The notes beneath the pieces are model-generated. The model did not search any database. It had not been told where the DNA came from and was given only the letters and a program-made list of their open reading frames with translations. Source: a bacterium (lineage in GTDB: Bacteria; Planctomycetota; Planctomycetia; Pirellulales; Pirellulaceae). From it: a stretch of DNA of 64,000 bases. Made by a program: the position numbers and the translations under genes. The stretch lies in assembly GCA_030430075.1 (NCBI GenBank), contig JAUIGN010000007.1, forward strand, positions 1-64,000, given 5' to 3'. Numbering within the stretch: the first letter of the stretch is position 1; each line of letters begins with the position of its first letter. This document shows, one piece after another, positions 32,733-40,891 of this stretch.

Positions 32733-32969
32733 ATGAAACCCGAAAAGGTGTTTCGCGTCGGTTCGGTGTCCGCTTCGGTGTTCGTCAACAAGGTCGATAC
32801 CGAAAACGGCAAGCGTGAGATCCGCAACGTCAACCTGCAGCGCCGTTACAAGGACGGCGACGAGTGGAAGTCGAGTTCGTCGTTCGGGCTCGGCGACATC
32901 CCGCAGGCAGCCGAAGTCTTGCGTCTCGCATTTGCCTACGTTGCCGAGCAGGAAGCGGAAGTGGGCTAG
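32733..32969 (+). CDS. small cassette protein, paralogue of 29513-29809
   Basis: 78 residues (MKPEKVFRVGSVSASVFVNK, NVNLQRRYKDGDEWKSSSSF, GLGDIPQAAEVLRLAFAYV). It is the compact form of the family seen at 29513-29809 and is well preserved in planctomycete mobile elements. Here AGGAGAA precedes the ATG at normal distance, unlike most other cassette genes. Four strands followed by one helix would suit a small nucleic-acid-binding fold, but this is only a guess. A 13-bp hairpin follows the stop. Confidence 0.75.
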   Translation: MKPEKVFRVGSVSASVFVNKVDTENGKREIRNVNLQRRYKDGDEWKSSSSFGLGDIPQAAEVLRLAFAYVAEQEAEVG

Positions 32970-32989
32970 AAGAACTGGGTTCACGACCA

Positions 32990-33030
32990 GGCGGGCGGCA
33001 TCAAAGTGATGCCGTCTGCCTCATTTTGAT
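32990..33030 (+). terminator. 13-bp hairpin with T-rich tail after the last cassette
   Basis: GGCGGGCGGCATC (32990-33002) pairs fully, with two G-U pairs, with GATGCCGTCTGCC (33008-33020) around AAAGT and is followed by TCATTTTGATC. It lies between the cassette array and the excisionase gene. Confidence 0.65.
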
Positions 33031-33079
33031 CGTCGAGATTGGCTTCCCAATGCATTCAGGCAAACACCAAGAGCCAGCA

Positions 33080-33352
33080 ATGTTGACAGTCAAAGAAGTC
33101 AGCAAAGAACTTGGAGTGAGCTTGGCTCTTGTTTACCGCGAGATCCAGGCCGGTCGACTCCATGTTCATCGGTTCGGAAAACGCACGTATCGGATTAGCA
33201 GAAGCGATTTGGAAGCATACGTCGATGGATCGAAGCAGCCGTTCGTTGAAGGGCCGAAAAATGCGATTTCGGAAGAGACCGTCACCAAGTCATCGTCCAA
33301 GTCGGAGTTTAAACACATCGATGTCAGCCGACTGCTTTCTGAGCGAAATTGA
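33080..33352 (+). CDS. excisionase-type MerR-like HTH protein (Xis)
   Basis: 90 residues starting MLTVKEVSKELGVSLALVYR, with the wing GRLHVHRFGKRTYRISRSDL typical of helix-turn-helix type 17/excisionase proteins. These bind near att sites and direct the integrase toward excision or regulate the element. It is convergent with the integrase gene and overlaps its 3' end by 29 bp. ATG 33050, ten codons upstream, is an alternative start. Neither start has a good ribosome-binding site. Confidence 0.8.
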   Translation: MLTVKEVSKELGVSLALVYREIQAGRLHVHRFGKRTYRISRSDLEAYVDGSKQPFVEGPKNAISEETVTKSSSKSEFKHIDVSRLLSERN

Positions 33353-34352
33353 CCAAATGCTCCTGTGCCAAGTGGGTATAACGTTCCGTGGTTGCCGTCG
33401 ATGTATGGCCGAGCAACAAGCTCGTCATCTTCAGATCCCCGGTACGGAGGATGGCATTGGTGGCGGCCCGATGTCGGATTGTGTAGGGAACCACATCTGT
33501 GAGTCCGCATCGTGTCTTGATGTGAGCCATGCGCTGTTCGATGGCCGAAATTGTCCATGGCTCACCGCGAAAGTTCACGAAGCAATGCTCGGACGTCGTG
33601 TGCTTTCGCATCCAGACGAGCAACCGCTTCATCTTTGGAATCAATGGGATCACCTTGGGCTTGCCAGTCCGCTTGGTCTTGTGCTTGGTCAGAATGGCAA
33701 CGTCGCGGTCCAGGTGGAGATGCTCCCATTTGAGACCGGCGATCTCGCCGGGGCGGCAGAGCGTCCAATCCAAGGCCAGCAGAAATCGGCGGAAGGAAGC
33801 CCCGCTTCGGTGCCCGTTGCGTGGGTTCGTGGCCCGCAAAACCGCCCGAAACTCGTCGTCGGTCAGGTAGTGATCCCGAGTTTTCGACTGCGGTTTGCGG
33901 ATGTGCCCAAGTGCATGCGGCGGAATCAATTGGGTCTGCACGCCCCAATTGAAACAACGCTGCACGGTTCGCAGAACGATCGCCCTCGACGTGTCGTTGA
34001 GGGACTTTTTGAGCGCGATGGAAAACTTTTGAATGTCGAGCGGTTGGATCGTGTGAGCCAAACGCTTGCCAACCTGATCAACGAGTTTCTGACAGCCGTA
34101 TCGGTACGATTCGTAAGTCGCCAATTCCAGGTTTTCTTTGGCGTCAACAAGGAACTCTTCGCAAAGTCGAGCGACGGTGATCTGTCCGCCAACAGCCTCG
34201 AGCAACACATGCTCTGCAAGCAGGTTCTTGAGGGCAGCTTCGGCTTCCTTCTTCTTGCTCTTTCCTTTGGCGAGCGTGCGACGTTTGCCGCCGAGTTCCG
34301 TACACCACGTACCTTTTTGAGCATTCCACCAGACTTTTGGGTTTCGCGACAT
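33324..34352 (-). CDS. tyrosine recombinase (tRNA-Lys island integrase)
   Basis: 342 residues. An N-terminal arm-binding-like segment (VWWNAQKGTWCTELGGKRRT), a core-binding domain, and a catalytic domain with Arg in TLCRPGEIAGL, Lys in HKTKRTGKPKVIPL, IRHRAATN (the first His of HxxR is Tyr, as in many integrases), His in LLLGHTSTATTERYTH and the Tyr nucleophile in the same block. GGAGG nine bases upstream fixes the ATG at 34352 although the frame opens at 34454. The gene lies 117 bp from the tRNA-Lys 3' end, the standard place for an integrase that uses a tRNA as attachment site. Confidence 0.92.
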   Translation of the reverse strand: MSRNPKVWWNAQKGTWCTELGGKRRTLAKGKSKKKEAEAALKNLLAEHVLLEAVGGQITVARLCEEFLVDAKENLELATYESYRYGCQKLVDQVGKRLAHTIQPLDIQKFSIALKKSLNDTSRAIVLRTVQRCFNWGVQTQLIPPHALGHIRKPQSKTRDHYLTDDEFRAVLRATNPRNGHRSGASFRRFLLALDWTLCRPGEIAGLKWEHLHLDRDVAILTKHKTKRTGKPKVIPLIPKMKRLLVWMRKHTTSEHCFVNFRGEPWTISAIEQRMAHIKTRCGLTDVVPYTIRHRAATNAILRTGDLKMTSLLLGHTSTATTERYTHLAQEHLVNFAQKAVG

Positions 34353-34426
34353 GACAAAGACCTCCGAGTGCGATTCCTGACTTAAATCCTGACCAGGGAT
34401 CTCGCACGAGGTCTTTGGTTCTCTGA

Positions 34427-34462
34427 AGCCTTGCCGCAAGTGCAATTGCGGCAAGGCTTTTT
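34427..34462 (+). terminator. 13-bp hairpin with T-run next to the tRNA
   Basis: AGCCTTGCCGCAA (34427-34439) pairs perfectly with TTGCGGCAAGGCT (34446-34458), followed by TTTT. It reads as a terminator on the plus strand, ending transcription that enters the tRNA from the island. On the minus strand it lies seven bases past the tRNA 3' end, where it could stop tRNA transcription before the integrase gene. Confidence 0.7.
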
Positions 34463-34468
34463 CAATAG

Positions 34469-34541
34469 TGCCCCCACTAGGAATCGAACCTAGAACCTAT
34501 TGATTAAGAGTCAATTGCTCTGCCAATTGAGCTATAGGGGC
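34469..34541 (-). tRNA. tRNA-Lys (anticodon CTT)
   Basis: Read on the minus strand, the acceptor arms GCCCCTA and TGGGGGC pair, the D arm is GCTC-AATTGGCA-GAGC, the anticodon stem ATTGA/TCAAT encloses CTCTTAA (anticodon CTT), and the T arm is CTAGG-TTCGATT-CCTAG. Discriminator A at 34469; CCA is not encoded. The gene is intact and its 3' end borders the island, so it probably contains the right attachment site (attR). No second copy of the 3' end was seen elsewhere in the window. Confidence 0.95.
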
Positions 34542-34834
34542 CTGTGACCTATTTTAGCACTGCACGGCTTCGCATCAAGCGGCCGTCCGGCGACGACGGT
34601 AGGCCGAGGATTGGTGTACTTCCGTCGCCAGCGAGCGATGCCGGGCCGTGGCAGGAATCCAGGCAGCCGTGGCGAACCTGGCGATCCGGCCGAATGACGC
34701 GCGACGGCGGTTTCCAGTCAGCCCATCGTTGTTGGTACGCTGCATCGTTCGGTACCCCTGGGCTGATTGGTGCACTCGACTGGTGGCCTCCGCCCGCCCT
34801 CTCGAACCGCTTCCCCTCAAGCGAGGTCCCAGCC

Positions 34835-37090
34835 GTGTTTCCATTCTTTTTCGAGCATGCGACCAAGCACCGACGCCGACGTGCGGTGGCCGCCACCGCC
34901 GCGGTCGGCCTGGTCACGCTCAGCCTGGTCGTGGCCGGCCCGGTTGTCGCGGTTCGTGTCAGCGACGCCGCCGAGTCGCCGCGCACGAAAGTCAATCTGG
35001 CGGGCTACAACCAGGCATGTGGAATTGAAATGGTTCAGCAGGGGACCGTCGTCAATGTCACCTGGCCGGCCGGGAATCGGCGACAAGGGCGGCTTGTCTT
35101 CGATCTGGATCTGGACGGCTCGCGACCGCTGATTCGGGATGCCGCCTTTTCTTCGCAGGGTGCGCCGTTCCAGACGATCGCGGCGGGCCTGGACCCGGTG
35201 TTGCTGATTCGCGTCGGCAAACGGGATCTTGCCAAGCGGGGCGGCTGGACCGTTTTCTTCGATCGCATGCAACGCAAGCCGAGCGAGCTGTTTGCCGCCA
35301 AGATCGGTCGTGCGTCGGCCGTTGCCACCAGCACCGCACGTCGGGCAACACTGACCATCGGCGAGGTCACCGCCGGGCCGTTTCGCGGAAAACTCCGCTG
35401 GACGTTCTACGCCGGTCAGCCGTTTGTGCTGCAGGAAGCCGTCTTGCGAACCGACCGTCCGGACGTCGCCTATCTCTACGACACGGGCCTCGTCTGCCGT
35501 GCAGCGGTCCCCCAGCGCATGGTCTGGCGGGATGCCAGCGACCGGCCCGCAGAAGCTGCGGCGAATGGGATCGACGAGCCGCGAAACCTGCCAGTCCACG
35601 GCCGTGCCATCGCTGCCGACTTCGATCACGGATCGATCCTCCTCATGCCGCCTCCCCATCGCTATTTCTATCCGCTCGACTTCTCCGATAACCTCCGCAA
35701 CATCTGGGTCGGCCCGGACTACCTCGGCCACCCCATGCCGTTCGGCTTCGGGATTCGCCACGATGCACGCGGCGACAATCGCCATGTTCCTTGGTTCAAT
35801 GCGCCACCCGACACGCGGCAGGAGCTGGGCGTCTTTGTGCGGTTCTCCGACCAGGCAGCAGACCGTAATCTGCAGGAGAGCGCCCGGCTGACGCGCAACG
35901 ACCGGTTCGCCCCGCTGCCCGGCTACAAGGTCTTCTCCAGTCACTACCACGTCGAACATACCCGTGAATTGCTCGACGCGCAGGAGCAGCCGGCAGACGA
36001 CGACGATCAGGTTGGCCACTTGCCTGCCGGCGGCACCTATCGTATTCCTCGCCCGTTGATCGATCCTGGATTCCGCCGCGCATTTCGACAGCATGGGATC
36101 GACGTGGTCCAGCTGGCCGAATTCCACTTTGGGCGCACGCCCCGGATGACGCTGGCGGAACGAGTTCGTCACTTGGAGCACTTGCACGCCGAGTGCCGTC
36201 GATTGAGCGACGTCGATTTTCTGCTCCTCCCGGGCGAAGAACCGAACGTCCATTTGGGCGGGCACTGGATCAGCTTCTTCCCCCGGCCCGTCTACTGGGT
36301 GTTGAATCGCAAAGTAGATCAGCCGTTCGTTGTCGATGATCCGCACCTCGGCCGTGTCTACCGTGTCGGTGACGAAGCGGATGTGTTGCGGTTGTTGCGG
36401 GCCGAGAACGGCCTGGCGTGGACGGCGCATCCGCGGATCAAGGGTTCGAGCGGCTTTCCCGATCGCTACCGCGATCGCCTGTTCTTTCAGTCCGATCGGT
36501 TCCTGGGTGCCGCCTGGAAGGCGATGCCGGCCGATTTATCGCAACCCCGGTTGGGAAGCCGCGTGCTGGACCTGATGAATGACATGGCGAATTGGGGATC
36601 GCCCAAGTACGTCGTTGGAGAGGTCGACGTCTTCAAGATCGAGCCGCAGCATGAACTGTACGGCCACCTGAACGTAAATTACCTCCGCCTGCCCGCCACC
36701 CCGCGCTTCGACAACGGCTGGCAGCCCGTACTGGATTGTCTGCGAGCCGGTCAATTCTTTGTGACCACCGGCGAGGTCCTGATACCAACCTTTATGGTCG
36801 AAGGAGCGTCGCCGGGCGAACGCGCGGTGCTTGCCGGAGGAGGCCAGGTCACCGTGCAGATCGAGTTGGACTGGACGTTTCCCTTGGACTACGCGGAAAT
36901 CATCATGGGCGACGGTCTTCAGACGCGGCGGCAGCGCATTGATCTGAGCGAGACAGGCGCCTTTGGGCGCGATACGTTCAACGTTTCCGTGCCGGCGGCC
37001 GGTCAACGCTGGTTGCGGCTGGAAGTCTGGGACGTGGCAACCAATGGTGCCTTCACGCAGCCCGTCTGGTTGACCCGTCCATCCGGTTGA
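34835..37090 (+). CDS. large secreted protein with PHP/CehA-like metallohydrolase features
   Basis: 751 residues from a GTG preceded by GAGG; the open frame extends to 34544 but that part is not protein-like. Signal peptide about 14-42 (AVAATAAVGLVTLSLVVAGP). A beta-rich N-terminal half follows, then a region starting VFSSHYHVEHTRELL, with FRQHGIDVVQLAEF, DVDFLLLPGEEPNVHLGGHW and GLAWTAHPRIKGSSGFP, the order of His/Glu motifs found in PHP-type (CehA/McbA-like) phosphoesterases. Probably an exported metal-dependent hydrolase; substrate unknown. First chromosomal gene beyond the tRNA. Confidence 0.65.
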   Translation: MFPFFFEHATKHRRRRAVAATAAVGLVTLSLVVAGPVVAVRVSDAAESPRTKVNLAGYNQACGIEMVQQGTVVNVTWPAGNRRQGRLVFDLDLDGSRPLIRDAAFSSQGAPFQTIAAGLDPVLLIRVGKRDLAKRGGWTVFFDRMQRKPSELFAAKIGRASAVATSTARRATLTIGEVTAGPFRGKLRWTFYAGQPFVLQEAVLRTDRPDVAYLYDTGLVCRAAVPQRMVWRDASDRPAEAAANGIDEPRNLPVHGRAIAADFDHGSILLMPPPHRYFYPLDFSDNLRNIWVGPDYLGHPMPFGFGIRHDARGDNRHVPWFNAPPDTRQELGVFVRFSDQAADRNLQESARLTRNDRFAPLPGYKVFSSHYHVEHTRELLDAQEQPADDDDQVGHLPAGGTYRIPRPLIDPGFRRAFRQHGIDVVQLAEFHFGRTPRMTLAERVRHLEHLHAECRRLSDVDFLLLPGEEPNVHLGGHWISFFPRPVYWVLNRKVDQPFVVDDPHLGRVYRVGDEADVLRLLRAENGLAWTAHPRIKGSSGFPDRYRDRLFFQSDRFLGAAWKAMPADLSQPRLGSRVLDLMNDMANWGSPKYVVGEVDVFKIEPQHELYGHLNVNYLRLPATPRFDNGWQPVLDCLRAGQFFVTTGEVLIPTFMVEGASPGERAVLAGGGQVTVQIELDWTFPLDYAEIIMGDGLQTRRQRIDLSETGAFGRDTFNVSVPAAGQRWLRLEVWDVATNGAFTQPVWLTRPSG

Positions 37091-37210
37091 CCGGCCCGCG
37101 GCCGGCGACACCCATGCCTGGTGCAACGCGCCGGAAACGACTTGCTTTTCATTCGCGGCGATCGGCGCGCGGCAAGCTCGACGGCGTTCTGTGGGTGGTG
37201 GACAGGAGGG

Positions 37211-37340
37211 GGACTGGAGACCTGCGGTCAGCGGTTTCGGCGGGGTCGGAGACCCGCGCCGAGCAGGGCGAGCAGGTGTTTGGAGACCCGCGCCGAGCAG
37301 CGAGCAGGGGGGCGGAGACCTGCGCCGAGCGGGTGGGCTG
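37211..37340 (+). repeat. chromosomal repeat, GAGACC-CGCGCCGAGCA family, copy 1
   Basis: Contains the core CAGCGGTTTCGGCGGGGTCG followed by GAGACCCGCGCCGAGCA, then degenerate tandem copies of the GGAGACC-CGCGCCGAGC unit. The same core is present at 59440-59600 and 63010-63245. It fills the 37091-37351 gap between convergent genes. Confidence 0.8.
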
Positions 37341-37351
37341 GCGGAATCTTA

Positions 37352-39328
37352 TCAGCCGGCGGCTTTGAGGGGGCCTTGGGGAGTCCGCAGGTTGAAGAGG
37401 CCGAAGACGTCGTCCTGGGACAGTCCGCGGCTGGTCGGTTTGTCGGTCTGCGAGAGAATGGTGTCGAAGAGGGCCCGCTTCTCTTCGAGTACCTGGTTGA
37501 TCCGTTCTTCGATCGTGTTCATCGTCAGCATGCGGGTGACGGTGACCGAACCGGCGGCTCCAATCCGGTGGGCCCGATTGATGGCCTGGTCTTCCACGGC
37601 CGGATTCCACCAGCGGTCGAAGAGAAAGACATAACGGCAGAACTGCAGGTTGAGTCCGACCGCGCCCGCCCCGTAGCTCATCAGGATCACGTGCTTCGAG
37701 TCGTCTTCCTTGAACTGCTGGAGGATGCCGTCACGCTGCTTGGAGGGGATCTGGCCATGGTATTCCAGCGGTCCGAACCGGCTGATCCGTTGGCGGATCT
37801 TGTCGAGTGCATTGACCCATTGGCTGAAGACAATCGCCTTGCGGCCGCTGGCGGCCACTTCTTCCAGGTCGGCCTCCAGCCGTTCCACCTTGCTGCTGGC
37901 GCCGGTTGCCGGGTCGAAATTGCAGATCTGTTTGAGTCGCAGGACAAGCTCGAAAACATGCTGGATGGTAAGTTCAGTACCCAGGCCTTCCAGTTGGACG
38001 ACCCCTTCATCCTCGGCGATCTTGTAGGCGGCCCATTGTTCGGGCGTCAAATCGAGCTCGGCATCCCGGTACAGCTTGGGCGGCATGTCTGTGAGCACTT
38101 TGTCTTTGGTGCGGCGAAGGATGAAGTCGCCGGCCGCTTTGGCCATCCGGCGTGCCGACATGCCCGACTGCAGGTAACCGGGCGACAGAAACTCGAAGAT
38201 GCCGACCAGGTCTTCCGAACTGTTCTCGACCGGCGTGCCGGTGAGCGCCCAGCTGCGGGTCCGCGAAATGGCTCTGGCCGTTTGACTGGTCGTACTGGAC
38301 CGGTTCTTGATCCGCTGGGCTTCGTCCAGCACGACCAAGTCAAACTCCAGGTCATCCGCAAGCACCACCTCGTGATCTCGCATCAGCAGTTCGTAGTTCG
38401 CGATCTTGATGGGCGCGGAGAGCTCGCGCCATTGCCAGTGTCGTTTGGCCCGGTCACCCTCGATGATGCAAATCGGCAACTCGGGGGCCCACGTGCCGAA
38501 CTCCTTCTGCCAGTTAGTCACCAGCGGCTTGGGGCATATCAAGAGCACGCGCTTGAGTTGGCCGCTACGGACCAGCAGGCGGATCGTGGTGATTGCCTGC
38601 ATCGTCTTTCCCAGACCCATTTCGTCGGCCAGGATTGCCGCGTGGCGTGAGTACAAAAAAGCAATTCCCTGGTATTGGTACGGGAAGGGTTCAAACGGCA
38701 TGTGAACGGCCGAGGAAGCCAGGATCGTCTCCAGGGGCGGCTGCAAGAGATAAAAGAGGCGGTCCTCCAGCTTGACGATGTCGCGGGGCGGAGCGATGCG
38801 GGTTTGGGTGTGGGGCGGCTTGCCGCGAGTGCCCTGCGGTGACGCCTTCGATTTCGCCGCAGGGTCACCCTTGGCGGGATCTTTGACGTCCGGCAGCTCG
38901 GGAAACGTCAGGCCGACCGTCTTGATGCGTTGCTTGCGCAGCGAGATCGAAACGGCGTGCGGCCGGGTGGCCTGCAGGTCGCTGGTCGCGACCTCGATCC
39001 GCGGCCAGCGGGCAACAGCAGCGTTCCAGCCGGTCGGAAAATCCATCACCGGGACCTGCAGATCAACGGACGTCACCTGGAGTTGCGGGAGCGGGGCGGC
39101 AGGACCGGGATGCGCCGCCGAACGGTCAAGCGGCACCGGCGTCACGGCCGCGTGTTGCAACTGGTTCGGACCGGACGTATTCGTCACGTTTCGCGCCGTA
39201 TCGTGAGGTGAAAGGTCGTGATCGCGTGAACGTTCTGGCAAGGGATCGACTTTTCGAAAACTGGTGTGCGTGCGGGAAAAGGATGTGTCAGCCAATGCCT
39301 GTCGCCTGTCGCTCCGCGCGAGTCGCAA
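37352..39328 (-). CDS. SNF2-family DEAD/DEAH-like helicase
   Basis: Up to 658 residues; about the first 90 look non-coding and ATG 39046 (MDFPTGWNAAVARW) is a plausible start. Helicase motifs: Q-region FPYQYQGIAFL, I ADEMGLGKT, II LDEAQRIKN, III ALTGTPVENS, then FILRRTKDKV, IV KAIVFSQW, V SYGAGAVGLNLQ and VI INRAHRIG, i.e. the full SNF2 set. Such enzymes remodel protein-DNA complexes or RNA polymerase. No SWIM-domain or nuclease partner is adjacent, so it is probably a housekeeping SNF2 helicase rather than a defence component. Confidence 0.9.
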   Translation of the reverse strand: MRLARSDRRQALADTSFSRTHTSFRKVDPLPERSRDHDLSPHDTARNVTNTSGPNQLQHAAVTPVPLDRSAAHPGPAAPLPQLQVTSVDLQVPVMDFPTGWNAAVARWPRIEVATSDLQATRPHAVSISLRKQRIKTVGLTFPELPDVKDPAKGDPAAKSKASPQGTRGKPPHTQTRIAPPRDIVKLEDRLFYLLQPPLETILASSAVHMPFEPFPYQYQGIAFLYSRHAAILADEMGLGKTMQAITTIRLLVRSGQLKRVLLICPKPLVTNWQKEFGTWAPELPICIIEGDRAKRHWQWRELSAPIKIANYELLMRDHEVVLADDLEFDLVVLDEAQRIKNRSSTTSQTARAISRTRSWALTGTPVENSSEDLVGIFEFLSPGYLQSGMSARRMAKAAGDFILRRTKDKVLTDMPPKLYRDAELDLTPEQWAAYKIAEDEGVVQLEGLGTELTIQHVFELVLRLKQICNFDPATGASSKVERLEADLEEVAASGRKAIVFSQWVNALDKIRQRISRFGPLEYHGQIPSKQRDGILQQFKEDDSKHVILMSYGAGAVGLNLQFCRYVFLFDRWWNPAVEDQAINRAHRIGAAGSVTVTRMLTMNTIEERINQVLEEKRALFDTILSQTDKPTSRGLSQDDVFGLFNLRTPQGPLKAAG

Positions 39329-39476
39329 AGCCGCGCTGCGGACACTTCACGACAAGCGATCCGTCTGCCGTTATCGACGACTCGATTGTTCCTCGTGCGA
39401 TCTTCAGGCGGGTGAGCCGCCACCGGTCCCGGATGTTCGCCATCGACCGGTGCGAACTGATTGCTCGCCCGTTCGG

Positions 39477-40055
39477 TCAGCCGCGTGGGGCCGCGCTCCG
39501 TTGGGCTTCTCCGATGGCGTCATGAATGCGGCCGAACGGTTCCCGCAAGTCGAGTTCGCCGGCGGCGTTCTCCCATTGCCGGATCACCGACTCGCGGTCG
39601 CCTGCCCGTTGCGCCGGAAGGCTCACCTCATTTTCGCCCAGATTGAACGTGGTCAACCTCGTATGTGCGGAAGGGGGGCCGGCATGGGGCGGGTCGCGGC
39701 GAACCGACGGCTCGGCGTTTGTCGTCGAGGCTGGGGAAACAAGGAGTACCGGGCAGGACGTGTGTTCGCCGAGCGCCAGTGCATCGGCCACGTCCACGCA
39801 GACGAATGCCGGTTTGCTCTTCGCCTTGTTGACCAGCGTTTGCCCGATTTGTTCGCCGTAAATAAACGGCTTGAGCGTCGGGCCGAAGAGAATTTCCTGG
39901 GCTCGGTTGGGAATGACCGGGACGGTGCAGTGAAACTCCAACGGCCGACCGGCCGGGTTGAGCACCAGGTATCCGCCCAGGAAACCGTGTTCTGCGGTTT
40001 CTCGGATCGTCAAGAACCCAACGGTAGATAACGGTTTAGAACCGCTAGCGGTCAT
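39477..40055 (-). CDS. conserved planctomycete hypothetical protein
   Basis: 192 residues. The N-terminal block (TVGFLTIRETAEHGFLGGYL, VLNPAGRPLEFHCTVPVIPN, AQEILFGPTLKPFIYGEQIG) is a family I recognise from many planctomycete genomes with no assigned function; the C-terminal part is more variable and partly disordered. No signal peptide or membrane helix. Divergent from the 40418 gene across a 362-bp gap. Confidence 0.75.
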   Translation of the reverse strand: MTASGSKPLSTVGFLTIRETAEHGFLGGYLVLNPAGRPLEFHCTVPVIPNRAQEILFGPTLKPFIYGEQIGQTLVNKAKSKPAFVCVDVADALALGEHTSCPVLLVSPASTTNAEPSVRRDPPHAGPPSAHTRLTTFNLGENEVSLPAQRAGDRESVIRQWENAAGELDLREPFGRIHDAIGEAQRSAAPRG

Positions 40056-40417
40056 CCAGTATTCCTTGTTGTCAAAGCGTGGGGTGGCGCATCAAGGTGC
40101 AATGTTCGGCTCGCTTGTCATCGTGTTGAATCGGAGCGAGGGCGTCGTGGACTTTAGCGACTTTGCCGGTTCTTAGGGCAGAGCGGGTTTTGAACGGCGG
40201 CCGGCGGTGGTCGCGCGGCAGGCGGCGGCCGAGTTCTCATTGCCGGAGGCACACGCAGCGGAGCGGGCGGCGCGGCGAGGTGTGAGCTGCCGGCGGCCTG
40301 ATTCGGCGGCTGCGCGTCGACGGAATCGGCCGATCAGAATCCCAATTTTCAAAATACTCGACAGGGCATTGTGATTGTCTATACTGGGGATTCTCATCGC
40401 CCCAGGAGCCGCCCTCA
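40056..40417. other. 362-bp divergent intergenic region
   Basis: No gene is seen. The first 280 bases are GC-rich with many GGCGG/CCGCC stretches; the last 60 become AT-rich and contain the promoter listed at 40358-40385. Confidence 0.6.
40358..40385 (+). promoter_or_regulatory. sigma70-like promoter for the 40418 operon
   Basis: TCGACA (40358-40363) and TATACT (40380-40385) are separated by 16 bases in the only AT-rich part of the intergenic region, 33 bases before the ATG at 40418. The -10 hexamer is close to consensus, the -35 less so. Confidence 0.5.
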
Positions 40418-40888
40418 ATGTCACAAGACTCGAACGAATTTCCTCCCGTTTTTCGGATTGATGTATCCGCCGACCCGTCGGCCTCGCCGTCGTCGGAAGG
40501 TCAGGACGCGGACGAGGCGATCATTGCCTTGTTGCAACAGGTGGTCGTCGGTCAGAACAAGTGCAATCAACTGCTGGAAGAGTTGGTTCAGCAACAGAAC
40601 GTTGCCCAACGCCAGCGGGCGAACGAGCTGGGGCAATGGAAAGACGCCAATCCGGATCTGGCCCGCTGTTGCCGCTCTGCGGCGGAGACCTTGAGCCGCG
40701 TGCAGACGGAGTTTCTCCGAACGTTGACGGACGAAGTTGTCGACAACGAAGAGGCGTTGCTGGATGGCGAGTTTATGTTCAATGAATTCGTTGATCGATT
40801 CGGGCCACGTCTGGCCCACTTGAACGGCGTGCTCCAAGTTCTCTCTCAACTGAGCACCATGCCCACGTCTCCCAGCAACCAGTCTTAG
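40418..40888 (+). CDS. small acidic conserved hypothetical protein
   Basis: 156 residues. An acidic disordered N-terminus precedes a helical domain (DEAIIALLQQVVVGQNKCNQ, LGQWKDANPDLARCCRSAAE, LTDEVVDNEEALLDGEFMFN). The type is common in planctomycetes and unassigned. It ends three bases before the alpha/beta hydrolase gene, so it is the first gene of the cluster running to about 50.7 kb. Confidence 0.7.
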   Translation: MSQDSNEFPPVFRIDVSADPSASPSSEGQDADEAIIALLQQVVVGQNKCNQLLEELVQQQNVAQRQRANELGQWKDANPDLARCCRSAAETLSRVQTEFLRTLTDEVVDNEEALLDGEFMFNEFVDRFGPRLAHLNGVLQVLSQLSTMPTSPSNQS

Positions 40889-40891
40889 GGC

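Noticed and set aside
34427..34462. Shared TTGCACTTGC core between the tRNA-side hairpin (minus strand) and the cassette leaders
   Set aside because: Ten bases only, with different flanks and stem pairing; probably coincidence.
1..34468. Left attachment site matching the tRNA-Lys 3' end
   Set aside because: No second copy of the CCCCCACTAGGAATCGAAC segment was found by eye; the left end is probably outside the window.
34817..36430. 537-codon open frame on the minus strand
   Set aside because: It lies entirely opposite the secreted PHP-like gene; such long antisense frames arise from GC-rich codon use, and it has no recognisable domain.
37121..38650. 509-codon plus-strand frame
   Set aside because: Antisense to the SNF2 helicase, whose motifs are all intact on the other strand; it also begins within the repeat family.
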